64,000 bases of DNA from UBA2970 sp965221075 (GTDB lineage: Bacteria; Verrucomicrobiota; Verrucomicrobiia; Limisphaerales; AAA164-E04). A program made the position numbers and the translations under genes. Positions 1 to 8,525 of this stretch are shown one piece after another. The notes under the pieces are model-generated. The model saw only the letters and a list, made by a program, of their open reading frames with translations, did not search any database and had not been told where the DNA came from. Position 1 is the stretch's first letter, and every line of letters begins with the position of its first letter. The stretch spans positions 682,001-746,000 of the forward strand of contig OZ244865.1 of the NCBI GenBank assembly GCA_965221075.1, written 5' to 3'.

Positions 1-396
1 CTCCTCAAGGAGGGGCTGGAGCCGGGCGTTGACGTGGTCCACCTCCGCCAGGTCCTCGAACATCATGGGCAGGTTCTGCAGCCCCGAGACCGACGGCTCG
101 ATCTCGGAGAGGCCCACCGCGGTGAGCAGGCAGGCCTGCAGCCCCCCCAGCCTCATGGAGCGGACCATCTGGGCCTCGCCGCCCAGGCTTCCCGAGGGGT
201 AGACGGTCAGGGAGACCTTCCCCCGGGCGCCCTCCCGCCACTCCTCCCCCATCTTCCGGATCTCGTTGTAGTAGGAGGAGCCCTTGGGCGCCAGGGTGCC
301 CAGGCGGACGCGCTGGGCCAGGGCGCTCTCCCAGGCCAGGGCGGCCGTCAGGATCAGCAGGGCCGGGCGGAGGAGGCGGGGATCAGGGAGCTTCAT
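1..396 (-). CDS. TRAP transporter substrate-binding protein, DctP family (3' end beyond window)
   Basis: This is the N-terminal 132 codons of a DctP-type periplasmic solute receptor; the frame is open to base 1 and the rest lies off the left edge. It starts with a signal peptide (Lys-Leu-Pro, then a hydrophobic stretch ending Ala-Leu-Ala-Gln), followed by the typical mature start VRLGTLAPKGSSYYNEI. TRAP receptors bind small carboxylates or similar solutes and hand them to the DctQ/DctM membrane subunits. The start overlaps the end of the upstream tatT-like gene by 14 bp, so both are translated from one leftward mRNA. The membrane subunits would be expected just outside the window. The substrate cannot be read from this fragment. 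Confidence 0.85.
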   Translation of the reverse strand, partial: MKLPDPRLLRPALLILTAALAWESALAQRVRLGTLAPKGSSYYNEIRKMGEEWREGARGKVSLTVYPSGSLGGEAQMVRSMRLGGLQACLLTAVGLSEIEPSVSGLQNLPMMFEDLAEVDHVNARLQPLLEE

Positions 397-1327
397 CGGG
401 AAGGCCCTCCAGCGGGGGAAGGAACAGCTGGTCGGCGCGCGACAGGAGCCAGAGGGCCCTCCGGCGCATCAGCAGGTTGGACAGGCGCAGCCGGGGATGC
501 GCCTCGATGTCGATGGCCATCGCCTGGCCGATCAGGAACTCGAACTCCTCCCGGTCCTGGTTGGGGACGGAGACCGCCTCGGCCAGGGAGAGGTAGGGGG
601 CGAGCTGGCCGCCGCCGCCGAGGCGGATCGCGGCCCGGAAGTGGCGGCGGGCCTGCTCCTCGGGGTCGCCTGCGGCCATGGGACGGCCGGCGTTCCAGGT
701 CAGGAGGAATGCGTGGATGGCTCCCTCGCCCCAGCCGGGATCCAGGGCGTAGGCCCGGTCGATCAGGGCCTGGACCTGGGGCATCTGGCCCACCAGGTAG
801 GGATCCTCCTTGCCCAGGTTGATGGCCAGGGCCCAGGCGGCGGCCGTCCAGTAGAGGGCGTCCACCCAGCTGCGGTCGAAGGGGGCGAGGGCCGTCCCGG
901 GATCCCGGGCCAGGAGCCGGGCCAGGCCCGGGGAGCGGCTCTCCAGGGCGCGGAGCCCGTGGTCCCTCCCCCGCAGGTAGAGGGCGCGGGCGCGCCGGCG
1001 CATCTCCTGGGCCCGCTCCCAGTCCTCCTCCTCCAGGTAGTCGGCGTCGAGCTCGACGAAGGCGTAGGCGTACTGGGCGAAGTAGGCGGCGGCGGCGGTG
1101 CGCAGCTCCCGGTGCCCGGGATCCTCCTCCAGGACCGACTCCACCAGCTTCAGGGCGAAGGGAAGCGCCTCCCTGGCCAGCTGGGGGTCGCTCTCGCTGG
1201 AGAACGCGGTCCCGGCGCCCGCCAGGGCGTCCCCGATCTGGCGGACGGCCGCCTTCCTGACCGAGCAGCCGGAGCCAAGGAGGAGGACGCCCAGGAGGAG
1301 GAGGGCGGGTGGGAGGAAGCGTCGCAA
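383..1327 (-). CDS. TRAP transporter TatT component family lipoprotein
   Basis: A 314-residue lipoprotein: a hydrophobic N-terminus ends in the lipobox LGSGC (Cys about residue 21). The rest is helical, with TPR-like patterns (ALPFALKLVESVLEEDP, RAYALDPGWGEGAIHAF). This matches the TatT family, which in Treponema forms a TPR ring around its TRAP receptor in the periplasm. The gene lies directly before a DctP gene and overlaps it, which fits a TatPT-type transporter. The start codon is TTG. A promoter-like pair (TTGCCC 1365-1360, 18 bp, TAGCAT 1341-1336) places the transcription start about two bases before this TTG, so the mRNA may be leaderless. No Shine-Dalgarno sequence is evident. Confidence 0.8.
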   Translation of the reverse strand: MRRFLPPALLLLGVLLLGSGCSVRKAAVRQIGDALAGAGTAFSSESDPQLAREALPFALKLVESVLEEDPGHRELRTAAAAYFAQYAYAFVELDADYLEEEDWERAQEMRRRARALYLRGRDHGLRALESRSPGLARLLARDPGTALAPFDRSWVDALYWTAAAWALAINLGKEDPYLVGQMPQVQALIDRAYALDPGWGEGAIHAFLLTWNAGRPMAAGDPEEQARRHFRAAIRLGGGGQLAPYLSLAEAVSVPNQDREEFEFLIGQAMAIDIEAHPRLRLSNLLMRRRALWLLSRADQLFLPPLEGLPDEAP

Positions 1328-1335
1328 GCCTGGCG

Positions 1336-1365
1336 ATGCTAGGCCGGGCGGGGAGCCGGGGGCAA
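1336..1365 (-). promoter_or_regulatory. Putative promoter of the TatT-DctP operon
   Basis: TTGCCC (1365-1360), an 18-bp spacer, then TAGCAT (1341-1336). It follows the (T/A)AGnnT pattern seen at other operons here. Predicted transcription starts near 1329, against a TTG start codon at 1327. Confidence 0.45.
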
Positions 1366-1376
1366 CTCCCGAGCGC

Positions 1377-2744
1377 TCAGACGTCCTCGCTCTGTCCCGG
1401 CCCGGGACGCAGCACCCGGATCCCGGGGTGGCGGTCCCGGATCTGCTCGGCGAACCATTGCTGGGAGTCCTCCTCGCCGTGGGCCAGGACCACCGTCCGG
1501 GGGGAGATCTGCCCGACGAAGTCCATCAGCTCCTCCCGGTTGGCGTGGGCGGTGAGATCGAATTCCTGGAGGTTGCAGCGCCGGGAGAGGGAGCCCGCGG
1601 CGCTGCTGAAGTCGAACACCGATCCGGGCGCGGCGGCCCGCAGCCGGCCGGCGGGGGTCTCGGGAGCGGCGTAGCCCACGAAGAAGATGGCGTGGTCCTC
1701 CTCCTCGATCATCCGGGCGCCGATCTCGTGGGCCGGGGTGTTCTCCGACATCATCCCGGCGGTCAGCACGAAGAGCCGCCGACGGCGCAGCTGGATCCGG
1801 TCCACCTTCTGCCGGTCCATCACCACCAGGCGCAGGCTCTCCATCAGCTTCAGGCCGGGGTGGTTCCGGGGAACCCGGTCGGCGTAGCTGTCGTAGATCT
1901 GGGTGAAGACCCGGCCCAGCCCCCCGATGTAGACCGGCTGCCGGCGCAGCCTTCCCTCCTCCATGGCCATGGCCAGCAGCGAGAGGATCTCCTGGGTCCG
2001 GCCCAGGGCGAAGACCGGAATCAGCACCGAACCCCCCTGGTCCAGGACCTGCCGCAGGGCCCCGATCAGCCGCTCGATCTCTTTCTCCCGGCTGAATCCG
2101 GGATCGACCTCGCGGTTGCCCCGGGTGGTCTCGAGGATCAGCACGTCGGCCTTGATCCCCCTGAAGCGGGCTCCCCGGAGCAGGGTCTGGTCCCTGAAGG
2201 AGACGTCCCCGGTGTAGAAGACCGACTGCCTCCCGCCCCGGACCAGGATCCCGGCCGAGCCGAAGGAGTGGCCGGCGTCGAAGAACTCCAGGGAGGGAGC
2301 GGAGCCCTTCCTGCGCCTGGAGCCCCAGGAAACGCTCCGGTTGTAGGGCAGGGAGCCGAAGGTGGGGCACAGGGAGTTGAGCTGGCGGTGCCGGTAGAAG
2401 GGGTACTCCTCGATGCCCGATTCCTCCCTCTGCATCTCCATGACGTTGACCGAGTTGTGGAGCACCCGCTCCACCAGGACCCGGCTCAGGTCGGACATCA
2501 GGATCCGGGCCTCGGGGAAGTGCTCGGCCGCCACCGGGAGCGCTCCCACGTGGTCGTGGTGGCAGTGGGTGATGGCGATGGCGTCGACCGGGCGGTCCCG
2601 GATCTCGCCGAAGAGGGGGAGGCTGGCGGAGCCCACCTCCTTGGGATGGATCCCGGCGTCCATCAGCAGGCCGTTCCCGTCGATCTCCACATGCCAGGCG
2701 CTGGCTCCTATGTCGCTGCGGGGATTGAGATTGGTGATGCGCAT
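1377..2744 (-). CDS. MBL-fold / beta-CASP RNA metallo-hydrolase
   Basis: A 455-residue enzyme of the beta-CASP metallo-beta-lactamase family (the CPSF-like RNA exonuclease group, COG1236). The zinc-binding signature HCHHDH lies at about residues 56-61. Typical downstream elements follow: the beta-CASP insert with ETTRGNR and SVLIPVFALGRTQEIL, then the late motifs LTAHANREELMDF and VLAHGEED carrying His/Glu metal ligands. Enzymes of this group cleave or trim RNA in the cytoplasm. The frame stays open upstream, but that stretch overlaps the divergent gene at 2890, so I start at the ATG at 2744, which begins the normal MRITNLN strand. The likely promoter is TTGAAG 2806-2801, 17 bp, AAGGAT 2783-2778. 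Confidence 0.88.
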   Translation of the reverse strand: MRITNLNPRSDIGASAWHVEIDGNGLLMDAGIHPKEVGSASLPLFGEIRDRPVDAIAITHCHHDHVGALPVAAEHFPEARILMSDLSRVLVERVLHNSVNVMEMQREESGIEEYPFYRHRQLNSLCPTFGSLPYNRSVSWGSRRRKGSAPSLEFFDAGHSFGSAGILVRGGRQSVFYTGDVSFRDQTLLRGARFRGIKADVLILETTRGNREVDPGFSREKEIERLIGALRQVLDQGGSVLIPVFALGRTQEILSLLAMAMEEGRLRRQPVYIGGLGRVFTQIYDSYADRVPRNHPGLKLMESLRLVVMDRQKVDRIQLRRRRLFVLTAGMMSENTPAHEIGARMIEEEDHAIFFVGYAAPETPAGRLRAAAPGSVFDFSSAAGSLSRRCNLQEFDLTAHANREELMDFVGQISPRTVVLAHGEEDSQQWFAEQIRDRHPGIRVLRPGPGQSEDV

Positions 2745-2777
2745 GGAAGAGGCCGGCCCCGGGAAGGGCCCCCGGCC

Positions 2778-2806
2778 ATCCTTCCACAGCCGCTGCGCGA
2801 CTTCAA
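2778..2806 (-). promoter_or_regulatory. Putative promoter of the beta-CASP RNase gene
   Basis: TTGAAG (2806-2801), 17 bp, AAGGAT (2783-2778). The predicted start is about 25-30 bases before the ATG at 2744. Confidence 0.4.
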
Positions 2807-2844
2807 TCCCGGGCCGGCGGAGCCGTTCATGCGGTGGAATGGCC

Positions 2845-2874
2845 TTGTAGGCGGAGGGGCGGCCGTGGTAGGAG
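2845..2874 (+). promoter_or_regulatory. Putative promoter of the PQQ/HemN-like/halogenase operon
   Basis: TTGTAG (2845-2850), 18 bp, TAGGAG (2869-2874). It diverges from the beta-CASP promoter and leaves a leader of only about nine bases before the ATG at 2890. Confidence 0.35.
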
Positions 2875-2889
2875 TAGCCCCGACTGGAA

Positions 2890-4056
2890 ATGAACGGACG
2901 CTCCCGATCGCTTGCCCTGTCGGCGGTCTGCCTCCTCCTGTTCCCGGCTCCCCTGGGGGCGGGGACCGAAGGGGTGGCCGGCGGGAGCTCCTGGCCGATG
3001 TTCCGCGGCAATCCCGCCCTGACCGGGGCGACCTCGGCCCGCATGCCCAGCGAGCCCGTGCTCCGCTGGACCTTCGACGCCGGCGAGCCGATCCGCTCCT
3101 CGGCCGCCATCTCCAGAGGGACCGTCTACGTGGGCTCCGACCGGGGCCTGCTCCACGCCCTGGAGCTGTCCACCGGCGCCGAGCGCTGGCAGCACGCCAC
3201 CGAGGGGATGATCGAGTCCTCCCCCCTGGTCCTGCGCGACAGCGTGTACTTCGGCTCCGGGGACGGGCTTCTCTACGCCCTGGACCGCCAGACCGGCGCG
3301 CTCCGCTGGAAGCATTCCACCATGGACCAGATTCTGGGGGCTCCCAACTGGGTCCGCTCCCCCAAGGGGGACGAGCTGTGGATCCTGGTCGGCAGCTACG
3401 ACTTCTTCCTCCACTGCGTCGAGGCGGACAGCGGGAAGCCGGTCTGGAAGTACGAGAGCGGCAACTACATCAACGGGGCGGCGGCCGTCTGGGAGGGGAG
3501 GACGGTGTTCGGGGGATGCGACGCCCTGCTGCACGTGATCTCGCTGGCCGATGGGAGCAAGGCCGCGGAGGTGGAGGCCGGGGCCTACATCGCGGGCTCG
3601 GTGGCCATGGCCGAGGGCCGGGTGTACGTGGGCCACTACGAGAGCGAGTTCCTCTGCGTGGACCTGGAGAAGGGGGGACCGGCGTGGACCTACCGCAAGC
3701 GGAGCTTCCCCTACTACTCCTCTCCGGCGCTGGCCGGCGGCCGGGTGCTCTTCGGAGGCCGCGACAAGCGGCTCCACTGCCTGGACCGCGCCACCGGGAA
3801 GCCCCTCTGGGAGTTCGCCACCCGGGGCAAGGTGGACAGCTCGCCGGTGGTCTCGGGCGGCCGGGTGGTGGTGGGCAGCGAGGACGGCAGGCTCTACATC
3901 CTCTCCCTGGAGGACGGCAAGGAGCTCTGGTCCTACGAGATCGGGGCCCCGATCGCCGCCTCCCCGGCGGTGATCGACGGATGGATCGTGGTGGGCAGCG
4001 AGGACGGATCCCTGTACGCCTTCGGCGAGGCGCCCGCCGAGGACCTGGCCCGATGA
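2890..4056 (+). CDS. PQQ-binding-like beta-propeller repeat protein
   Basis: A 388-residue exported protein. A signal peptide (basic start, hydrophobic core, cleavage about residue 24) is followed by WPMFRGNPALTG, a very common opening of PQQ-repeat proteins in PVC bacteria. At least seven blade repeats follow, with the pattern GxVYxGSxDGxLYALDxxTGxxxW, for example GTVYVGSDRGLLHALE and VVVGSEDGRLYILS. Such propellers act as periplasmic scaffolds or sensors. Nothing here shows bound PQQ or an enzymatic role. The stop overlaps the next gene's start as ATGA, making it the first gene of a tight operon with the radical SAM protein. Its link to that chemistry is unclear. Confidence 0.85.
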   Translation: MNGRSRSLALSAVCLLLFPAPLGAGTEGVAGGSSWPMFRGNPALTGATSARMPSEPVLRWTFDAGEPIRSSAAISRGTVYVGSDRGLLHALELSTGAERWQHATEGMIESSPLVLRDSVYFGSGDGLLYALDRQTGALRWKHSTMDQILGAPNWVRSPKGDELWILVGSYDFFLHCVEADSGKPVWKYESGNYINGAAAVWEGRTVFGGCDALLHVISLADGSKAAEVEAGAYIAGSVAMAEGRVYVGHYESEFLCVDLEKGGPAWTYRKRSFPYYSSPALAGGRVLFGGRDKRLHCLDRATGKPLWEFATRGKVDSSPVVSGGRVVVGSEDGRLYILSLEDGKELWSYEIGAPIAASPAVIDGWIVVGSEDGSLYAFGEAPAEDLAR

Positions 4057-5396
4057 GCGCCACCGCCGCCGAAGCCCCTCCCAGGCCGGGCGATCCGGGC
4101 GAGGACACCACCGCGGGCAACTACTTCGTCTCCAACTACCCCCCCTTCTCCTTCTGGAAGGAGGAGGGGGTGCCCGAGTTCCGCCAGGCGCTGGAGCGCC
4201 CGCCCGCCCCGGACACCCCGCTGGGGATCTACCTGCACATCCCCTTCTGCCGCAAGCGCTGCCACTTCTGCTACTTCCGGGTCTACACCGACAAGAACGC
4301 GGCCGCCATCCAGGGCTACCTGAGCGCCGCGGTGAGGGAGCTGGAGCTGTACTGCCGGAAGCCCTTCCTGGGGGGCCGCCTCCCGGACTTCGTCTACTTC
4401 GGGGGCGGCACCCCGTCCTACCTCTCCGCGGCCCAGCTCGAGAGCCTGGTCGGCGGCCTCAAGGAACTGCTTCCCTGGGACCGGGCCCGGGAGGTCACCT
4501 TCGAGTGCGAGCCCGGCACCCTCACCGCCGCCAAGCTGAAGGCCATCCGCGCAACCGGGGTCACCCGCCTCTCCCTGGGGATCGAGAACTTCGACGACGG
4601 CCTGCTGGAGCTCAACGGGCGGGCCCACCGCAGCCGCGAGATCGGGCGGGCCTACCAGGCGGCCCGCGACTGCGGCTTCCCCCAGATCAACATCGACCTG
4701 ATCGCGGGGATGGTGGGCGAGACCGACGGCAACTGGAGGCGGTGCATCGAAAGGACCCTGGAGATGGCTCCCGACAGCGTCACCGCCTACCAGATGGAGA
4801 TCCCCTACAACACCACCATCTACCGGGAGATGAAGGAGCAGGGCCGGGGCGTGGCTCCGGTGGCCGACTGGGCCACCAAGCGCCGCTGGGTCCGGGAGCT
4901 CTTCGACGCCCTGGAGGGGGAGGGCTACCGGGTGGGCAGCGCCTACACCGCGGTCCGGGAGGCCTCTCGGCCCACCTTCCTGTACCGGGACCAGCTGTGG
5001 GCCGGGGCGGATCTCCTGGCCCTGGGAGTGGCCTCCTTCGGCCACATCGGGGGCACCCACTACCAGAACCGCCACGACTTCGATCCCTACGTGAACGAGA
5101 TCCTGGAGGAGCGCCTTCCGGTCTACCGGGCCCTGACCCCGACCCCCGACGAGCGCCTGATCCGCGAGTTCGTCCTGCAGCTCAAGCTGGGACGGATCAG
5201 CTGCGGGCACTTCGGCCGGAAGTTCTCGGTCGATGTCCGGGAGCGCTTCGCCGGGCCCCTGGCCCGCATCGCCGGGTGGGGCTTCCTGAGCGTGGAGGGC
5301 GACGAGATCCGGCTCAGCCCCGAGGGCCTGCTGCAGGTCGACCGCCTGCTGCACGAGTTCTTCCTCCCGGAGCACCGCAACGCCAGGTATGCCTGA
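4053..5396 (+). CDS. Coproporphyrinogen III oxidase-like (HemN/HemW family) radical SAM protein
   Basis: A 447-residue radical SAM enzyme. The [4Fe-4S] motif is CRKRCHFC (CxxxCxxC, about residues 66-73) within IYLHIPFC, the HemN/HemW hallmark. It is followed by the SAM-binding FGGGTPSYL and the VTFECEPGTL strand, and a C-terminal HemN-type winged region (SCGHFGRKF, WGFLSVEGDEIRLSPEGLL). It is longer than typical HemW and has an N-terminal extension (NYFVSNYPPFSFW). Family members include true coproporphyrinogen dehydrogenases, haem chaperones and methyl- or cyclopropane-forming enzymes in secondary metabolism. Its place in an operon with a chorismate-lyase-like protein and a halogenase-like flavoprotein argues against simple haem synthesis. 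The start is fixed by the 4-bp overlap with the upstream gene. Confidence 0.82.
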   Translation: MSATAAEAPPRPGDPGEDTTAGNYFVSNYPPFSFWKEEGVPEFRQALERPPAPDTPLGIYLHIPFCRKRCHFCYFRVYTDKNAAAIQGYLSAAVRELELYCRKPFLGGRLPDFVYFGGGTPSYLSAAQLESLVGGLKELLPWDRAREVTFECEPGTLTAAKLKAIRATGVTRLSLGIENFDDGLLELNGRAHRSREIGRAYQAARDCGFPQINIDLIAGMVGETDGNWRRCIERTLEMAPDSVTAYQMEIPYNTTIYREMKEQGRGVAPVADWATKRRWVRELFDALEGEGYRVGSAYTAVREASRPTFLYRDQLWAGADLLALGVASFGHIGGTHYQNRHDFDPYVNEILEERLPVYRALTPTPDERLIREFVLQLKLGRISCGHFGRKFSVDVRERFAGPLARIAGWGFLSVEGDEIRLSPEGLLQVDRLLHEFFLPEHRNARYA

Positions 5397-5964
5397 CGGG
5401 GTGGAGTGCGCCTCGCGCGTCGAGGAGATGCTCCGGGAGGCCTTCGCCCGCCAGGGGAGCGGGCGGCCCTCCCTGGAGCCGCTAGGGGACGCCCGGGTTC
5501 CGGAGCCGTACCGCTCCCTGCTGGTGCACGACTCCGACATGACCTCGGCCCTGCAGCGCCGCCACCGCCAGGAGCTCGGGCTGGACCTGCTGCATGTCGC
5601 CAGGCGTCCGGACAGCCTGGAGCGGGAGGTCCTGCTCCGCGGCTCCCTCGACGGACGGCCCGTCGAGTACGGGGTGATCAGGATCCTGCTCGCGGCCCTG
5701 GCCCCGCCGGTGGCCGAGGCCGTCCTTCTGGGGAGGGAGCCCCTGGGCGGGCTGCTGGTCCGCTTCGGGATCGGCCACCGGAGCCGCCCCGGAGGGTACT
5801 TCCGGATGGGCGGCGACGGGTACCTGGACGGCCTCTTCGGAGACGGGAGGCCCCGGTGGAGGTACGGCCGGATCAACCGCCTCTGGGGGGATGCCGGCGA
5901 CCTTCTGGCCGAGGTGGTGGAGATACTTCCCGCCATGGGAGAGGAGGAGGGCAGGCGAGCATGA
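5389..5964 (+). CDS. Chorismate lyase-like (UbiC/DUF98-type) protein
   Basis: A 191-residue protein. The N-terminal half carries PYRSLLVHDSDMTSALQRRH and a REVLLRG strand, resembling UbiC/DUF98 chorismate pyruvate-lyase-like proteins. In that family an Arg and a C-terminal Glu/His bind 4-hydroxybenzoate; here VEYGVIRI fits the corresponding strand. Chorismate lyase makes 4-hydroxybenzoate, the head group of ubiquinone and of several aryl pigments. The similarity is recognisable but not strong, so the activity is an inference. It overlaps the radical SAM gene by 8 bp and the flavoprotein gene by 4 bp. No UbiA prenyltransferase gene is in the window, so ubiquinone synthesis is not the obvious role. 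Confidence 0.55.
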   Translation: MPDGVECASRVEEMLREAFARQGSGRPSLEPLGDARVPEPYRSLLVHDSDMTSALQRRHRQELGLDLLHVARRPDSLEREVLLRGSLDGRPVEYGVIRILLAALAPPVAEAVLLGREPLGGLLVRFGIGHRSRPGGYFRMGGDGYLDGLFGDGRPRWRYGRINRLWGDAGDLLAEVVEILPAMGEEEGRRA

Positions 5965-7223
5965 AGGATTCCTGGGACACGGTGATCGTCGGCGCCGGGC
6001 CGGCCGGCTGCAGCGCCGCAGCGATCCTGGCCGAGGCGGGACGCCGGGTGCTGGTGCTGGAGCGCGAGCGCTTCCCCCGCTACCGGATCGGGGAGTCGCT
6101 CATTCCCTTCACCTGGTATCCGCTCAAGCGCCTGGGGCTGATCCCTCAGATGCGGAAGTCGCGCTTCGTGAAGAAGTACAGCGTCCAGTTCGTGGCCCCT
6201 TCGGGAAAGGTCTCGCAGCCCTTCTACTTCTCCACCCGCTACGACCGGGACGTCTCGCAGACCTGGCAGGTCCTGCGCTCGGAGTTCGACCAGATGCTGC
6301 TGGACAACGCCCGCCGGAAGGGCGCCCAGGTCCGCGAGGGGGTCCAGGTGGAGGGCCTGATCCTGGAGGGCGACGAGATCCTGGGAGTGCGGGTGGCGGA
6401 ACCCGGCGGCCGGACCGAGGAGATCCGGGCTCCCATCACCCTGGACTGCTCCGGCAAGGAGGCCTTCGCGGCCAACCGGCTGCGCTGGAGGCGCCGCGAT
6501 CCCCGGCTCAACAAGATGGCGGTCTGGACCTACTACCAGGGGGCGATGAGGGACGAGGGAATCGACGCCGGCGCCACCACCGTGGCCTTCGTGCCCGAGA
6601 AGGGCTGGTTCTGGTACATCCCCCAGCACGACGACATGGTCAGCGTGGGGGTGGTCGCCGAATGGAAGTACCTGGGCCGGGGCGGTCTCAAGGATCCGGG
6701 CGAGGTGTTCCGCCGGGAGATCGGGCAGAACCGGTGGATCGAGGAGCACCTGGCCCCGGGGCGCCAGGTGGGCGAGTACATGGCCACTTCGGAGTACACC
6801 TTCCGCAGCGAGTACTGCGGGCGGAAGGGGCTGCTTCTGGCGGGGGACGCCTTCGGGTTCCTCGACCCGGTGTTCTCCTCGGGGCTCATGCTGGCCCTCA
6901 AGGGAGGCGTGCTGGCGGGAGAGAGCGTGGACCGGGCCCTCGCCGAGGGGGATCTCTCCCCCTCCCGCTTCTCCGACTACTCGCAGGTGATGCGCCAGGG
7001 GATCGAGAACATGCGCAAGCTGGTCTACGCCTTCTACGATCCCCGCTTCAGCTTCCGGGAGCTGACCGACCGCCATCCCGATCTGGCCGGTCCGGTCACC
7101 GACTGCCTCTCGGGCGACGTCAACAAGGACTACTCCCGCCTCTGGGAGGCGGTCGGCGAGCTCGCCGACCTTCCCGAGGATCTGCCCTACGGGGCTCCGG
7201 CGCCCGAACCGGCGTGCGCCTAG
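5961..7223 (+). CDS. FAD-dependent oxidoreductase, flavin halogenase-like
   Basis: A 420-residue class A flavoprotein. The Rossmann motif is VIVGAGPAGCSAA (GxGxxG, about residues 9-14), followed by ERFPRYRIGESLIP, which is characteristic of flavin-dependent halogenases. Halfway along is KGWFWYIP, the WxWxIP motif used to tell halogenases from monooxygenases. The second FAD motif GLLLAGDAFGFLDPVFSSG follows. It could halogenate a phenol or pyrrole, probably on a carrier or a free aromatic acid, but related geranylgeranyl-reductase-like proteins share the first motifs. The context (a chorismate-lyase-like gene before, a glycosyltransferase and thioesterase after) supports an aromatic substrate. 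The start overlaps the upstream stop by 4 bp. Confidence 0.75.
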   Translation: MKDSWDTVIVGAGPAGCSAAAILAEAGRRVLVLERERFPRYRIGESLIPFTWYPLKRLGLIPQMRKSRFVKKYSVQFVAPSGKVSQPFYFSTRYDRDVSQTWQVLRSEFDQMLLDNARRKGAQVREGVQVEGLILEGDEILGVRVAEPGGRTEEIRAPITLDCSGKEAFAANRLRWRRRDPRLNKMAVWTYYQGAMRDEGIDAGATTVAFVPEKGWFWYIPQHDDMVSVGVVAEWKYLGRGGLKDPGEVFRREIGQNRWIEEHLAPGRQVGEYMATSEYTFRSEYCGRKGLLLAGDAFGFLDPVFSSGLMLALKGGVLAGESVDRALAEGDLSPSRFSDYSQVMRQGIENMRKLVYAFYDPRFSFRELTDRHPDLAGPVTDCLSGDVNKDYSRLWEAVGELADLPEDLPYGAPAPEPACA

Positions 7224-7242
7224 GGATCCGGCCCCCCAGGGC

Positions 7243-8523
7243 ATGGTAGTCCTGCAGATCACCCCTGGGGCCGGGCGGATGTACTGCGGGGCGTGCATGC
7301 GCGACAACGCCCTGGCCCGGGAGCTGCGCCGCCAGGGCCACGAGGCCACCCTGCTGCCGCTCTACCTTCCGCTCACCCTCGACGAGCAGGACCAGAGCCG
7401 CGGCCTGCCGGTCTTCTTCGGCGGCATCAACGTCTACCTGGAGCAGAAGTCGGCCCTCTACCGGCGCCTGCCCCGGTTCCTCACCAGAGCGCTGGACTCC
7501 CGGTGGCTGCTGCGCCTGCTGGGCCGGTGGGCCGGTCGCACCCGGCCCGAGGATGTGGGAGCCCTCGCCGTCTCCATGCTGCGGGGCGAGGACGGCAACC
7601 AGGCGGTGGAGATGGACCGGCTCCTGGACTGGCTCGCCACCGTGCCCCGCCCCGGGGTGGTCAACCTCTCCAACGTCCTCCTGGCGGGACTGGCCCGCCC
7701 CCTGAAGCAGCGGCTGAAGGCGCCGGTTGCGGCCACGCTCCAGGGCGAGGACGCCTTCCTGGACGCGCTTCCGGAACCGTACCGGGCCCAGGCCTGGGAG
7801 GCGCTTTCCGAGCAGGCCGGAGCGATCGACGCCTTCATCGCTCCCAGCCGCTACTTCGGCCGGCTGATGCAGGAGCGCATCGGCTTTCCCGAAGGACGCC
7901 TCCACATCGCCCCCAACGGCATCGACCTGAGCGGCTACGAGGCCGCCTCCACGCCTCCCTCCCCCCCGGCTCTGGGCTACTTCGCCCGGATGTGCCCCCA
8001 GAAGGGCCTCGACACCCTGGTGGACAGCTACATCCTCCTGCGGTCCCGGCCCGAGGGATCCGGCCTGCGCCTGGCGGTGGGCGGGAGCCTGGGGCCGGAG
8101 GACCGGCCCTTCGTGGAAGGCCTCGAGGCGAAGCTGCGCCGGAATGGCCTCGGGGATCAGGCGCGCTTCGCTCCCAACCTCTCCCGCGTGGAGAAGGCCG
8201 AATTCCTGAAGGGGCTGAGCGTCTTCTCGGTGCCCTCCCGCTACGGCGAGAGCTTCGGCCTCTACCTGGTCGAGGCCCTGGCGGCCGGAGTTCCGGTGGT
8301 CGCGCCCCGCCACGCCGCCTTCCCGGAGATCCTGGAGCAGACCGGGGGCGGCGTCCTGTGCCCGCCTTCGGGGGCCGAGGCGCTGGCCGACGGCATCGCC
8401 TCCCTGCTCGGGGAGCCCGACAGGGCCCGATCCATCGGCCAGCGCGGTCGGGAGGCGGTCCGTGAGCGGTTCAGCGTGGAGGCCATGGCCCGGCGCGTGC
8501 TCGAGATCTACGAGAGCCTCTAG
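7243..8523 (+). CDS. Glycosyltransferase family 4 protein
   Basis: A 426-residue GT-B glycosyltransferase. It opens with LQITPGAGRMYCGACMRDN, a variant start found in a PVC-rich GT4 subgroup. The N-terminal Rossmann domain reaches about residue 200; IAPSRYFGRLMQERIG and IAPNGIDL mark the linker. The C-terminal domain has YFARMCPQKGLDTLVDSY and the donor-binding PSRYGESFGLYLVEALAAGVPVV (EX7E-type). GT4 enzymes transfer a sugar from a nucleotide donor with retention. It sits 20 bp after the flavoprotein gene and 2 bp before the thioesterase gene in the same operon, so it may glycosylate the product, or simply share expression. Confidence 0.85.
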   Translation: MVVLQITPGAGRMYCGACMRDNALARELRRQGHEATLLPLYLPLTLDEQDQSRGLPVFFGGINVYLEQKSALYRRLPRFLTRALDSRWLLRLLGRWAGRTRPEDVGALAVSMLRGEDGNQAVEMDRLLDWLATVPRPGVVNLSNVLLAGLARPLKQRLKAPVAATLQGEDAFLDALPEPYRAQAWEALSEQAGAIDAFIAPSRYFGRLMQERIGFPEGRLHIAPNGIDLSGYEAASTPPSPPALGYFARMCPQKGLDTLVDSYILLRSRPEGSGLRLAVGGSLGPEDRPFVEGLEAKLRRNGLGDQARFAPNLSRVEKAEFLKGLSVFSVPSRYGESFGLYLVEALAAGVPVVAPRHAAFPEILEQTGGGVLCPPSGAEALADGIASLLGEPDRARSIGQRGREAVRERFSVEAMARRVLEIYESL

Positions 8524-8525
8524 CC

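Noticed and set aside
5389..5964. Calling the 191-residue protein ubiC
   Set aside because: Similarity to chorismate lyase is limited to a few motifs, and no ubiquinone genes are near, so no gene symbol is given.
3933..7349. Very long leftward open frame opposite the radical SAM and flavoprotein genes
   Set aside because: Its translation is Pro/Gly/Arg/Leu-rich without domains, while the rightward strand encodes clear enzymes over the same bases. It is a GC-rich shadow.
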